From assembly GCF_964188355.1 (NCBI RefSeq), contig NC_134176.1:11547816-11611815 (forward strand): DNA of 64,000 nucleotides, written 5' to 3'. The stretch comes from Buteo buteo (taxonomy: Eukaryota > Chordata > Aves > Accipitriformes > Accipitridae). The notes under the pieces are model-generated. The model was not told the DNA's origin and made no database searches. It worked only from the letters and a program-made list of their open reading frames with translations. A program made the position numbers and the translations under genes. This document shows positions 1 through 12,900 of this stretch, one piece after another; the first letter of the stretch is position 1, and every line of letters starts with the position of its first letter.

Positions 1-303
1 CTAAACTCTTACTGATACCTTTTATAGCAGATAATCCCAGGTATGCTGCCTATCAATACTCTTACATATAGAAAAAATGATTAGTACCCATTTCACAGTT
101 TCAGCACGGCTAATGTAGCCACGATGATGACAGAGCTAAGATACCAAGAATAGCGATAATACAATTATGGTCTCTGATTTTGTGCCTCCCATCACACTAG
201 CATCAAGCTAACTCAGTTAACAGGAGCTGCTGTTTAAGGGGTGCTCTGTTACTGTCAAGGTACCAGAAGCGAAGCTGCTCAGGTCTCAGAGGGTTTAGAA
301 AGA

Positions 304-372
304 TGTCCTAGTTTTAGCTGGGATAGAGTTAACTGTCTTCCTAGTAGCTGGTACAGTGCTACAACCATGACA
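304..372 (+). mobile_element. 69-bp mini-LTR (internally deleted avian LTR)
   Basis: It starts TGTCCTAGTTTTAGCTGGGA and continues to CTAGTAGCTGG, matching the first ~50 bp (sense direction) of the LTR at 37300-37892, then jumps to the LTR terminus ACCATGACA. Flanks AAAGA (299-303) and AAGGA (373-377) could be a 5-bp target duplication with one change. All of the LTR interior is missing. Confidence 0.65.
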
Positions 373-2209
373 AAGGAAAAGGGCAAATGCAGTTCTGGAT
401 CTGGGAAGTAGTGAGTACAGTGAAATGACACCTTGGGGTTCCCTCCTGCTTCCTCAGGTACTAGGATTTCATCTTTCCCAGGGACATGAAGCTCTGTTTT
501 TTCAGCAATTCTCCTTTTTCAGTGTCTACATAAAGTGTTCAGGAAAAAGTTCCTTTTTTTTTTTTCCCTTAGGTGTATCATCACCGTGACAGAAGAGAAA
601 AATATTTTTTTTCTTCCCTTTTTTTTTAAATTCAGATCCTCAAAAAGCAAGTTAAAAGTCCAGCTTAAGGCACGGTTTGTTCTATCCTGAACACATTTGG
701 GAGTGCTGCTCTTAGCTAGTATCTCCACATCTCTCTCAGTTGAGAAAAACAGACTTTGAAAGATAGCAGGCATTAGAAGCTTGGTCCTAATTCCTGCAGA
801 GGCATATTTATCTTTCCTCCCCCAGCCTTATCCCCCAAGTTTATGTTAAATTGAAGAGGCATCTTATTCTGAAAGTTGCCAATTTTGAAAGGCTGCAACC
901 TTTTATATTATATCATTTTATGAAATTTAAGAATATGAAAGAGAAAGCTGGTTTGACTTTATGCCCCTATTTAATTTTAAGTACAGACTTGAACAGAGTA
1001 TCTCTATACAGGCTTTTTTCCTTTAAAAAACAAACACAAAGCAACTGTTTACCAACTCCAGAACTTGACAAGCCTTCAGAATAAGTCTGAGTGTCCCAAT
1101 TTATCTCATCATGGTTTGGTTTTGCAGACAGATGACAATACTACTGCAATATGAGATGAGATTCTGGCATTTTTAACAGATTACTAACATTGAGATCTCT
1201 TTCTCATTTCAAAACAAAGACATGAACCAGATACAAAACATCAATAAAGAGATTCTAAAAATCAGACTAACCCCTCTCACTGAGAAAAAGAAACAGCAAA
1301 TGAAACCATGAAAGATTTAATAACTAGATCATCTTGTCTGCACCTATGTGCATCTCCACTTCCTACACAAGAGTTCCCACTGATACCGTCCAGCTCTCAG
1401 TTCTGGTTGGTACTCCTTTCCCTCTCAAACATCACCAATGCCAAAGGAGCACATTTATTTTTATTTTATCTCCAAAATCTTCCAACTGAACTATTCTATT
1501 CTATTCTAAAAATCATGAGTCTAAACACAAGGAAGCTGAGGAGACTGTATTAAAAGACCATGAACAGTGATTTTTGTGTTCTATGAAAGCCAGTTTGTTT
1601 GAGGATAGGTAAGGAGCAAGGGGGGAAACATGATTACAGCTTCTAATTCAGAAAGAACTCTATGGAAGAAAAAAGTTAAGTTAGCTATGGGCAGGAACCC
1701 AGAGCTTATCAGAAAGCAAGCAGCTTTGTCCTTCTAAACCCCAAGAAGTTGACATATAGCCTTGGTGACAAATTCAAAATGGTACAAATTGCAGTTTAAG
1801 GCACATTACAAGATAGAAGATATGTAGGAAAACAGTTCGAATTAGGCAGAGGGAAGATGTTATCAACAGCTTGTTCTACAAGCAGCTTGACCACGTGAAC
1901 ACGTCGACTACTGCGAAGGTGCCAGTGCCTGCAAAAAGGCGGCTTAAAAGGAGGAGGTAAGAGGTAGGACTGAGAAGTGAGCCCGAGCATGCTGGAAAAA
2001 CGAGTGTATCGGTCAGGTCATCTGAGGATACTCCTGAAGAAGTATCTGAGACATTTTGGCAGGAGGACAAACACCAGTACCTCTGATTTAATAACTTGTA
2101 GGCACCTGAATAACGCTCTGTGGAAAAAAGTCCGCTTTGGTGCGAAAGACTATGCCAGGCCCTCTAAAACGGCTAGAGGAAAGAAAACCCTTCAGCTCTG
2201 CAGGAGCAG
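373..2209. other. No gene seen (downstream of ASPG exon 13)
   Basis: AT-rich single-copy-looking sequence. The frame at 1977-2261 encodes a basic 94-residue peptide with no recognisable family. The remaining ASPG 3' exon was searched for here by eye and not found. Confidence 0.6.
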
Positions 2210-2480
2210 CGTAAGGAAGAGCCACCACTCACAGACACTTCAGCGCTGTCTCGAAGCCTGACCGCTGCCTCAGGCTGGCTGTGCTCCTGGCATGGGGCAC
2301 GCAGGACATCTGTCAGTGGGCATGCCTCTGGCCGCGGCTGCTGCTCCAGCTGCCGGCCGGGAGAGAACCACAGCCCTGGCTCCTGACCCGCACCGAGGTG
2401 GGAGAACCTCTTCCCCTCTCACCCCAAGTACGCCACTCTGCGCCGAGTCCTCGGTCAGCCTCTGCACGCGCATGCGTTCC
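2210..2480. promoter_or_regulatory. Isolated CpG-rich patch with an NRF1-type palindrome
   Basis: About 270 bp with many CpGs (CCGCGG, GCCGGCCGG, CTGCGCCGAG) in otherwise AT-rich DNA. It includes GCGCATGCG at 2468-2476, close to the NRF1 consensus. An E-box CACGTG lies nearby at about 1892. It may be an enhancer or a minor promoter downstream of ASPG exon 13. The overlapping reading frames match nothing I know. Confidence 0.4.
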
Positions 2481-2686
2481 TGCCCTCTGTTTGGAAGATC
2501 TACATTGTTTTTATACTAAACTTATTACCATCAATGCAAGTTCACAATATCTTAAATGTTTATTATCAAAATATCCGCTTTGAACATCAGGAGATCATGT
2601 AATACAGATGCAGCGTGTACGATATTCCTTAAAATGCTGTAACAAACTGCATTAGAACCACGTTTTGTTTAAAGGACCCTTGTTCT

Positions 2687-2718
2687 CTTTTTTTTTTTTC
2701 TTTTTTCTTTTTTTTTTG
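2687..2718. repeat. Poly-T tract
   Basis: T-rich run with two C interruptions, right of the CpG-rich patch. No recognisable retroposon body adjoins it on the left. Confidence 0.8.
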
Positions 2719-3892
2719 ACATACTACTCCCAGGTCAGGTAGCCAGACTGGTTCTGCATGTGGCACCAGGGCTAAATAAGGGGCCAATTAATTTGCAGAG
2801 GAATGTCATTCCCTAAGCCACTCCCCTTGCCTTCTTGGCAGATGGAAACTACGCAAACCAAGGGTTTAGTTCTGTTCTATCACTTGCAGTGCCCTGGGAA
2901 ACGTCATGGTAAAAGACTTACTACCCAGTCTCCTCTGACTGTGTTATGACAATGGAAACACTCCAGCTAGTATTTCTTGATTCCGGAACTACTCAAAGGA
3001 CAGAGTCCAGTCTCTATACAGAACACACATAAGCTTTACCTTGACCTTGTTTTGTAGACAATATACAGCACTGGTTGGTCCCTATAAGTCTCATGGTTTT
3101 CTGCCAAGTCCTGATATAAAGGCTGGTACTTGGGGGTTTTTGTTTGTTTGTTTTTGAGAAGAGAAGAAGAAATGAAGTAAAAACAGTAAGTAATTTTAGG
3201 AAATACATGAAACCTTATCACAATTTTCAGAGTAATTTGTAATTCAGGACCAGTATTGGAAAAAATAAAATCAAGCATCTATTTCTTTTCATAATATATA
3301 TCCATATAATTAAACCACCTTATATATTAAAAGCAACTATATGAAAAAACAGCTTTAGCAGAGTATTACATGCTCTTAAAATTAAATATAGAGATGGTGA
3401 GCAATTATTCAAAAGTTTTGGGGTTAAACCTATCTATTTCATTTAGTTATTTTTAAGAATGATGTTATATGCTAGTTAGAGTAGAAGCCATTCCCATAGA
3501 AGTGAAAAGTGGATTTTAAGAAGTAAAAATATGTGCAGCTTTATTCTCAAATAGAGATGCTATTAAATGATACCTTTCACAGCTTCCTCCCCACCCTTCC
3601 TCAGTGAAAGTGCTTGGAAAAAATAAGCTATATTTGCTTCTAGTTCGCTTATCCCCACAATACTCCCTACTTTGGAGCTCTCTTGGTGCTCCAACACAGA
3701 ATTGATTCTTAATTTCATCTCTACACTGTTTTCCTCATTATTAGTCTAGCACAGAAGTAGCCACGTCATGTGCCAGGGACCCAACTGTTTCTTGGAAGTC
3801 GTCTATGCACTGTTCTAAATTCTACAAGTCTCTTCTGAAAAACCATCCCCCTCCATCCCGATTTTAGAGCCACCTCACCTTATCACATTTAC

Positions 3893-3979
3893 CTGCAGAG
3901 TATTGTTCCAATGTTCTCCAAGTCATGGCCTGAAAGGTGTGCTCCCGTTTCTCGTAACAAATTAATCACTTGTACGTGC
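3893..3979 (-). CDS. ASPG: ASPG exon 13 (ankyrin repeat)
   Basis: 87 nt, phase 2 in and phase 2 out. The acceptor is CATAAAG|GCACGT and the donor TGCAG|GTAAAT. It encodes HVQVINLLRETGAHLSGHDL then ENIGTILC, matching human HPGVIGLLREAGASLSTQELEEAGTELC. It follows a 6.4-kb intron. The next exon (matching human LAYRADLEGLQ onward) was not found between 1 and 3892. Confidence 0.93.
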
Positions 3980-6900
3980 CTTTATGAAAGGAATAGAAAA
4001 AACAGAGAAAGTGTCTTGACCAGTAGGTTTTTCTTCCCCTAAATCCAGCATTACTCATATACACAGTCAGTGAAAGTTCTTATACGATATTTGCCACCGT
4101 CACAGAACCAATGAATCTTCTCCAAGGTGACAGATGTAGTAAACAGATCTGCCCTCCCTATCAAAAAATCATTCACACGCTAAGCTCATGGAAGTGGTAA
4201 GTTCAGCTCTGAAAATGAAAGGGATGCATCCCTTTCTCTTAAAAGAATTTTTATTTTCTTTACCTTAGTGCTAGCTTAATTTAACGCTTGAAATATCAGT
4301 GATTGAAATACACACAAACAGTGAGGACATTTATTACATAGCATCATTCCTGTATTTTACAGAATATAATGCCCATATATATCAGTCTTAAATAAAACTT
4401 ATGTCTTGGAGATAAGCTATGAATCTTTAGGTTAATGTAGAAGCTAATCAGCTTTTCAGGGCTTCAAAATTATGGTAAGTATTCTTATGAATGTCCCACA
4501 AAAGCACATCTTTTCCTAACCGCTTCCTCCCAATACCTTTATTATTTATTTCCACCTGGAGTCTTTAGGAGGTCTTCCTTGTCCTTTCCTTTGAGATAAA
4601 AGAACACATAGATACTTAAGCACTACCAGCCAACTCCTATACCTTAGTCAGAAGCTTGAGAAAGTCTATGGAAAAGGCCAGTCCCTAAAGGTACTGTTGC
4701 GGGTAGAAAATAACATGACAGATGAAAAATGTGCAAAATATGTTTTTCACAAGTGACCAAGTGAAAGGCTTAGAACTAGGTTCAAAAAGGAGGTGACAGT
4801 GTGCTCCTCTGCTAAACAAATGATCTAGTTTACAAATCCAAACACAGGTTTTTTTCTCCAGAAAGAGCATGATGACACCAGTAGATCAGGAATAGTTGCA
4901 TAGTTCCTCTTTAAAGTAAGTTGCTATACCATAACACTTCAAAATAAAGAGTTAGGCATATCATTGTAATAGGAAACATATGGGCTTTCCCAACCCAGTA
5001 CCTAAAACCTCATCTGTAGTAATTAAAAATAAAAAAATAAGATCACATACACTTTCTGCTTAATCACTTGCATTTTCTTGGAGGTAGCCATGGGCCTTTC
5101 CATTTTAGAACTGGACTAAACTGCTTATCTAATCCCTCTGCCTCTTTTTAGGAAACTCCATCTTGAATGAGAAGTTACTTTGCAGTTATCTATATTAAGC
5201 CTATATAAGCTTATGTTTCATGTAATATCTTAATTTATAATCTAAATAAAGAACTGTAGAGATGCTATAGGAATCATTTTGCTTTTCCAAACATAGGTTA
5301 TTTAACCTACCAGACAGATTTCTTTTAAATTGTACTTTGTTTCAATTGACAGCCTCAAAAAAAAAAATCTTTCTCTGTTTCATGGCAAAGCATTGCTGGA
5401 ACAGCACATGACACAAGTTTTTTCAGTTATCTAAAATATTTTCTCAGGTGGGTCCCTTACAGCATGGCTAGTCATCCACAAGCATCTCCTTGAGCCAGCA
5501 AATAATGGCATGGCTTCCTATTTTTCAATCTGTGGTGAAAAATGAATTCTACATGTATGAAATTTTTAGTTCAGTCTTAATTAGAACAGTAATTAGCTGA
5601 AAAGAAATTTGACCTAAAATAGATTAAAGTAGAACATGTTTGTTCACTCAAGCTCACATTGGGTACAGAACTGAACATAGGGACCGTGTGCTTACTGTCC
5701 AACGACTGCCCTGGAGTATTCCTCATTTCCCATCTTATAGTCGAAATCACAGCATGAAACTAGCGCTTTTCAAACTAAAAGCTATGCTATGGGACAGCAC
5801 TAAAAGATAAAAGGCAGTAAAGCATGTAATGTTGTGTGGTATCTTCCCTCAATGTGCTCCCCCCTATGAAGTCCATATCTCTGGATTCCAGGGAAGAGCA
5901 AGGCTTTTCTTTTCCCCTATTGTAACTATTTACTCCTCACTGGTAGCAAGATTCCCTCCAGAAAGGACTTTGTGTCCCACCTGTGCCGCACAGCCATTAC
6001 TACTCTGAGTGGGACTCTATAAATCTTTGATAGAGACAGATTTGGGGGCATTTACCCATGTGTTTAATACAGCAAATTTAAATGAGGAAAAAAAAGTGGT
6101 TTGAAATAAAATAAAACTTTAAGCATTGAAACGAACAGTGTTTACAATAAATGCTTACAATAAAACAGTTCTAAATAGAAGTACAGTGTCCTGATGACTG
6201 GGAATCATTCAAAATCATGTTTCTCAGTATGGTGGGAAGAAGAGGGAGTGTTGTATACCACTGCTTGTTAAGGAAAGGGTAAGGGAGAGGAAGAATAGGG
6301 ACAATTAGTGACATGCAACTTAAAAGTGTTAAATTTAGTACTGTGACTATGAAGAGCAGATTCATCCAAGAAAGCAAACTGACTACCTTCTCACATTCCC
6401 ATCACTCAACATAAAAACTATGCGGGAGGTTAAGTTGCACTACAGCTTGTTCCTACTTGCACCCAAACAGTATCTACATTCTGCAGAAACTTAAGCCCTA
6501 TCCAGTGTACCACTTCTGCTGTCTTGTACCTACCACAAGAGCATTATTCATATTTCAAGAGGCTGGCAGTGAATTTTCTGATACTGTTATGTCTTAGGCA
6601 CATGAGAGGTATTTGTCTTTAGAAGTTGTTTCTTTAAGTGCCAGTCTCCTGCAGCTTTACAAAAGCCTCACAAGGGTCACAGTTTAGCTGATCTGAAGTT
6701 CAGCTGATGTCATGAGCCATGAACTTCTTGGGAACGGTTTAAATGCAATTCCCGTTCTAAGGTGACAGCACAAAACCAAAGAACAGAGCAACTGCTGGAC
6801 AATGAAAGTTCAAGATACAGAGGGAATGCCAACATCACCATGTTAGTCTGGGATGCACAGCTGCTTGTCCAGTCTAGCTCCATCTGATAAGCAAAACCAT

Positions 6901-9900
6901 GAGGAGCTATTGTCACCTGTGAACTGTTCATGACTCCCCCTTTTCCTAATGCACTCCATTAGCAAACTGTAGCTCTTGGTCAGATATAGGCTATACAAAC
7001 AATGTTATTTTGCATATGTTACTTAAGTTAGCCTTTTGATATTACCACTGTCATTCATCTGCTCTCTGAAAGAAGAAACAAATAGACAAAAAGTATTCCT
7101 AGTGTCTCCTCCCTGCTAGATTCCATAATTGATAAGGCTGGAGAAAAAACCCCAATGTATACTAATACTTTAAATGATTTATAGCAAAAGAAATGATTCA
7201 GTGTGGTCTTCAACATTGACTGCTATGAGCAAAGTTTGAGTTCCAGATAAAGACTTTTACCAGTTCACGAGAGTTCTGGATTCACAGCAATCAAGGTGCC
7301 ATACAGTACGTATCATCTTAGGCCTTGACTTGGCAGACACTTATTAAAAGTGAATCAACTTCAAAAGGGATGAATCACACATGTGAAATTAACACGCATG
7401 TAAGAGTTTGCAGGATTGGGGCCTTAGGGTGCACACCTTCCACCAACTCTCTTTAAAGAAATGCAGGTGTAATGTATATCCAAACTTGACTAGCTTCATT
7501 CTTTTTAATGCTTGCTCCCCTAGCAACTGGAATGGTTATGGCAGAATCAGCTTAGTTTCACTTGTTTGGTTTTCTGCATGGTATCAGTGGGAATTTTATG
7601 CTCAAATACTGTAAGGATGGGCTTCAGTGTACTTCTGAAGTCAGTGGTAGTTAGATTTTCACTCTGCTTTAGATTTCCTGAAGTAATGTAAATGTAACCC
7701 TGCAAAATATCAAGTATTTAAATTCTTATTTACGTGGGAGGTAATTTTACTACCTCTAATCTGATGTTCTCACAGCACCGTATGAGCAACTCCCCATTTT
7801 CAACCTTTTACCAGTGCTCTACAAGTAAATGGAAGTGCTTTTACTACATAAAATATACACAATTTTTATTCAAGACATTTTCCTGCTTAGAGAGTTTCTG
7901 TCATTAAAAAATATTATTCTATTGTTTTGAAAATTAATTATCCCTTGAGGGTACTCTAAGAAATTAAAGGAATGCTACTAATTTTGATCAAGCAACTGGC
8001 CCAAATTAACAGTGGTCTGTTCAGCTTCATGCATAAAGTGAATGAGACTACACACAAATTGCAGAGCTACAAATGAAAAAGCGGAAATACAGTAGTTTAT
8101 TTCTTATTTAGAAAGGGACTCCACATTTTACCATCTAAAGAAACAAAGTGTCACTTAAAATAAAAAAATTTAAAAGACTATCATTGATATAGATCAAGTT
8201 GCTGGTCTACCAGCTGACAGTGCTATGTTAAAAAGCTTTTAAGAAGAGACATTACTCCTGATCATCTTTACAAATTATTAAATGGAAAAGAGAAATCTGT
8301 CATCATTATATAGGTTTGCATGCTAGGTTAAAAGGCAAGCCACTGAGAAATGTGACAGAAAGACTGGAAGAAAGCTATTTTTAAGATGAGTGGATACTGT
8401 ACTGCAGTTAAATGGCAATTAAACAAATACTAATTCTCAGAAAATGGGATTAAGCTGATGCAATATTCAGTAAAATTGAGGAAGTTACAATATTAAACAG
8501 TTTAAAGCATTGACTGCTCATTAACATCAGTTTTCCCCCTTCCCTCTCTGCAACTTTGTACACTGCATCAGGATAATCTGTTCACTTTCAGCATGCAAGT
8601 GTTTAATAAATAGAATTTAAATATTTCTGTAGCAGAAATCTTTTTAGTGGGTATCTAATGACACACATATACAGCTGTCTGGTCTTTACCATTCTCCTTT
8701 ATATGCTTATCAGCGTGAAATGCAGTGTGAGTACACAGGAGATCATAAATACACATTTATGAGATTAGTTCTAAGTCAACTCTTCCTCTCATTCAAACAG
8801 TAGAAACACAAAGAGAAACTGAAAATGGTTATGGTGCAGTTTCCTTTTACAATTCCCTATATCAAAATGGGTGTGCAGTTTTAAAGAGCTTAAGAGTCAT
8901 AGTAGGAGTCTAATATAGGAGTGGCAATGCTAAGGAATCCAAACAACAAGCTCATGTGAAATTCCTCAGGCAGTAGATGGGTGCGGTAAAAAAAGTAGGT
9001 GCCTGATTTGCAGGAACATCTAATGGTATCTAATGCTTTAGCATTTTCTCACATTGGAGCAGAGCCACCTCTATTCAACCGCGAGGTTATTTGTTTGATT
9101 TGCTGTTGGGCTTGTTTTTGCTTTAAGACTTTAAGGGTTTGCCACTGAAGGGCTTACATATTCATGAGATAAAGCAACAACTACAAAGCCATAGAGGACC
9201 ATGCAGTAGATATGGCAATAGCACAGTGTGGCCACACAGGACCTTAAGTCTCAAGTTAATAGAGCTTGCTAAGTTTTCTACATCTGGTCTTTGACACCGA
9301 AAAAGCCTTCAAGATATTCCTGCAGCAAATGCAAAACCAGGACTGTCAGACCTCCCACAGAGGTAACTCCAGCCTGACAGACCAGGTGAACTTGTCAACA
9401 TTAGAAAGCTGTAGGAATATTTGGGGACAGACATCCATGAAGACCATGAAAATATTATCACTCCAAGCTCCTTTACAGAAAAAAGCTTCTCTCCTGCCAT
9501 CATACAGACTGAATATGAGATAAGGAGCTGAAAGTGGATCAAAGAAACAAGAAGAGATTAGGGCAAGCAGCTTCTAACACGTTAGAAGACCAATGGCTCT
9601 ATGAATCCCCAAGGCTATATAAACTAAGCGTTTTAAAATTAAATTTTGATAACTGATAACTTTTATACTCGGTGCTATGGCCATTCCTTAGGACTATACA
9701 ACATGGAAAAGACCAGTAAATTGCACGTCCAAAACTACCATTCAAGAACTGCTGACATCCAGAACAACAGGAAGAGGAAATCCACAAGCAGGCAGAGCCA
9801 TGCAGCCATCCCATATAATTATGAGTGGGTGGAAGGGAAAAATTAAAAAAACAGTCATCCGGCAAGACACTCAGGAAAGCACTGGTGGAAGGGAAAGATT

Positions 9901-12900
9901 AAAACATGTCAGCCTACTGGTATATTTTGTGCCAATTGAAACAGTCTGCTCTGGATGACAAAGAGGAGGGCAGAAAGAAAACAGGCAGCCCTTGGTCCTG
10001 CATTCTCACTTCTGACAGTCAAAAGAAGTGATCAGTTTGGCTCTGTTTTATAAGGAAGCCTCATAACAAAGAGTGGAGTACTGATATTATGGACCAAGTC
10101 TAGGCAGGAAGGCAGCAATAAGTTATCTTATGTTAAAATTCTGCATGCATACCAAGTTGTTTGCCTTCATTTAATGTTATTTTAAAAAATCTTTTGATTT
10201 AGGCTAGTCATATCCTTTGAAATGATGTGTTTGTGTTATTTTAACTGCTGTCATTTACACACGAATGCTGAGACAAAACAAGACCAAACCACAGGGATGG
10301 ACTTCAAATCCAAAATGATAGAAGGTTTATTAATTTATACAACCCTGTATGTAGAGTTTATTTTGTTACCTGAACTTGATCGCATCCGTCAGTGGGGTAG
10401 ATCCATATCTGTCTCTAGCATAAACAGTTGCACCAGATGTCAACAAATACTCAACCAATGGTAAGTGCCCTTCAGAGGCTGCAATATGAAGTGGAGTTCG
10501 GCCATCATAGTCTCCACAGCTCAAGTTTCCACCCTGCAAAAAGGACAGATCCTTCACATGCTAGAAAGATAATGGCTGCACATTAAGTTATTGGTACAGC
10601 AGTAGATGCATACAACCCATTTTAACTCTGCCACTAAAATGTAAAGCTTGTCAAACTTAAAAGTCTATCTTGTAGTGTTTTTTTAGCACCAGTAAAGATA
10701 CTTATTTAACCTTCTGCATGTTCCCCCCTCTACACGTATTCTCATTAGAGCCCCTTCAGATACGCATTTTATTGCGGTACACCATACAGCTGCTTTGTGC
10801 AAGTCTGCTAATTTTACTTGCCTTAGATTATTTTTTCAATATATATTTATCCTTTCTTGAGGCCCATTACCAAAGTCTCAAGAGTAGGGTAAACCAAGGC
10901 AAAGAGGGGGAAAAAAAAAAAAAAGAAAAAAAAAAAAAGAGGTGTAGAAGATGATACAGGGAAATGCCTTTTTCTTTTTTCAGGTATAACCCAAGCTAGA
11001 GCTATAGGGAGAGCCCAAAATCCTGAATTAGCACTGCACTGTGTTTTGCTTAAATGTAATTTTCAAGTTCTTTTTTTTAATCATTACAGATTTACATCCA
11101 AAAGCTAGATACTATGAATATGCATAAAGAAAGTTAAACGAAAGAAAGCAGCACAAACCATTTTAAAGTGTTCCAAAGTTAGCAGATAAGAACTTGCATT
11201 TTAATCTACCTGTACTTTCACAGTTCAAAAGAAAATGTAAACAGCTGAGAACCAGATAGGGGAAAGAACATACCAGTTTTGAAAGACAAAGACTGAGTAG
11301 CCTAGAAACCAATTGTATTGGCCAAAGCACTTTGATTCTAAGACTTAGGTAGTTGTTTCCCAGTCAGCATAGCTTCCTCCCGTCATTTACAGCTCTATTT
11401 AAAAATTAATGTTTTGTACAAACTATTAATTTTACATTACCATTTCTGCTATGGCTCTTAGTGCATCTATGTCACCCAGTTTAGCTGCAGCACAAGCCAA
11501 AGGTGGAATTAATGCATCTCTTACGGCTTCTAACTCCTGAGAAACAAACAAAATTAAACATTTAATATCAGCCTCGCTTCTAATGTGATTGATGTCCAAG
11601 TCATAAAAACACTGCCCTTTCTTTCATGTAAAGTTTCCAAATTAGTCATTTGGTTATTTAAAGCTGGTAGCATTTAGTTCTTGGAAGGAAAGAAGTCTCA
11701 TGTTTATTTTACATTTTGTGGGTCTCACATCCATGAAGATTTATATTCCTCCTTGGCAACACCACAATTACCTGATATCTATATATACCATTTAAGGTGC
11801 ATGCACTAATTACCATCTCCATACTGCCATAGTTACACATCAGTACAGTAAGAGAAACAGCACTAGTAGGAGTTGGAACAGACCATATAGTCCAGTCTCC
11901 TCAAGACTGGATCAACTTTATTCATGTGACTCCTCAAGACTGGATCAACTTTATTCATGTGACTCCTGAGATATTTGTATAACCTGTACTTCCAAACCTC
12001 CACTGACAAGTCCCATAGGCCCCCTAAATATCCTCCCATTTCTCACGCTTACTAAAGAAGAACCATACATTCAGTATTCATTAGCTACTGAAAATCCCAT
12101 CTTCCCTGAAACTTAGCCAAGAGAAAAGCAAGTACTTGCATCTTACAACCAATACTGTATTTTCTGATTTTCCAATTGGGAAGGACTAATATTAAACACC
12201 ACACATTACACTGGTGTAGTGCTTCCTTAGTACCAGCATACTATGATTTCATGTACAATTAAGCTGTTTTACCCATTATTATTTAGATTGCTCGAAACTG
12301 TCAATCCATTTGACCACAAAAATACAAAGCACTTTTTCATATCATTGATACCCTGAATTAGAGCAACCGTCTGAGGCTTGTTATTGCAACCAGCCAGCCA
12401 AGAAAATAAACTTAATATGGGGCTACAAAGAGGGGGAGAAAAAAGTTAATATGTTTTTAATTAAAAAGATTTTAATGTTATGCTTGTCATTGTGTCCTTT
12501 CTCCCTAACCCAACTAGTTAGTTGGGACACTCAGTACTAAAAAAAAAAAAAAAATATAAAAACTCCAATGTTCCATTTTTCTTTCAGCTTTGCTGTTCAT
12601 CTTTAAGCTAGGTTCATTTAACTGAGTTTACAGCTTTACATGAGGTCAGTTGTAAATATTTAAGTGTATACCTCCTTGCTGCTGATACTTAGAGATTTGG
12701 CAATCACTTGAATAAACTTGCTATCTCTCAGAGAGATCTTGGCTCCTGTGGGTACAACAGTCATTTCTCCTCTTAGATTTTCACTCAGCATCTGAAAAGC
12801 AAGCAATCAAATCCTTTGTTAGCAGAGGAAAAATATGGTAGTAGTCTAATAAAAAACCTTAGGATCAAGTTAGAAAATTGTTTGGAGGAATTATGGAAAC

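Noticed and set aside
1..3892. miR-203 hairpin expected near ASPG by mammalian synteny
   Set aside because: I looked for the mature sequence by eye on both strands in this stretch and did not see it; it probably lies left of the window.
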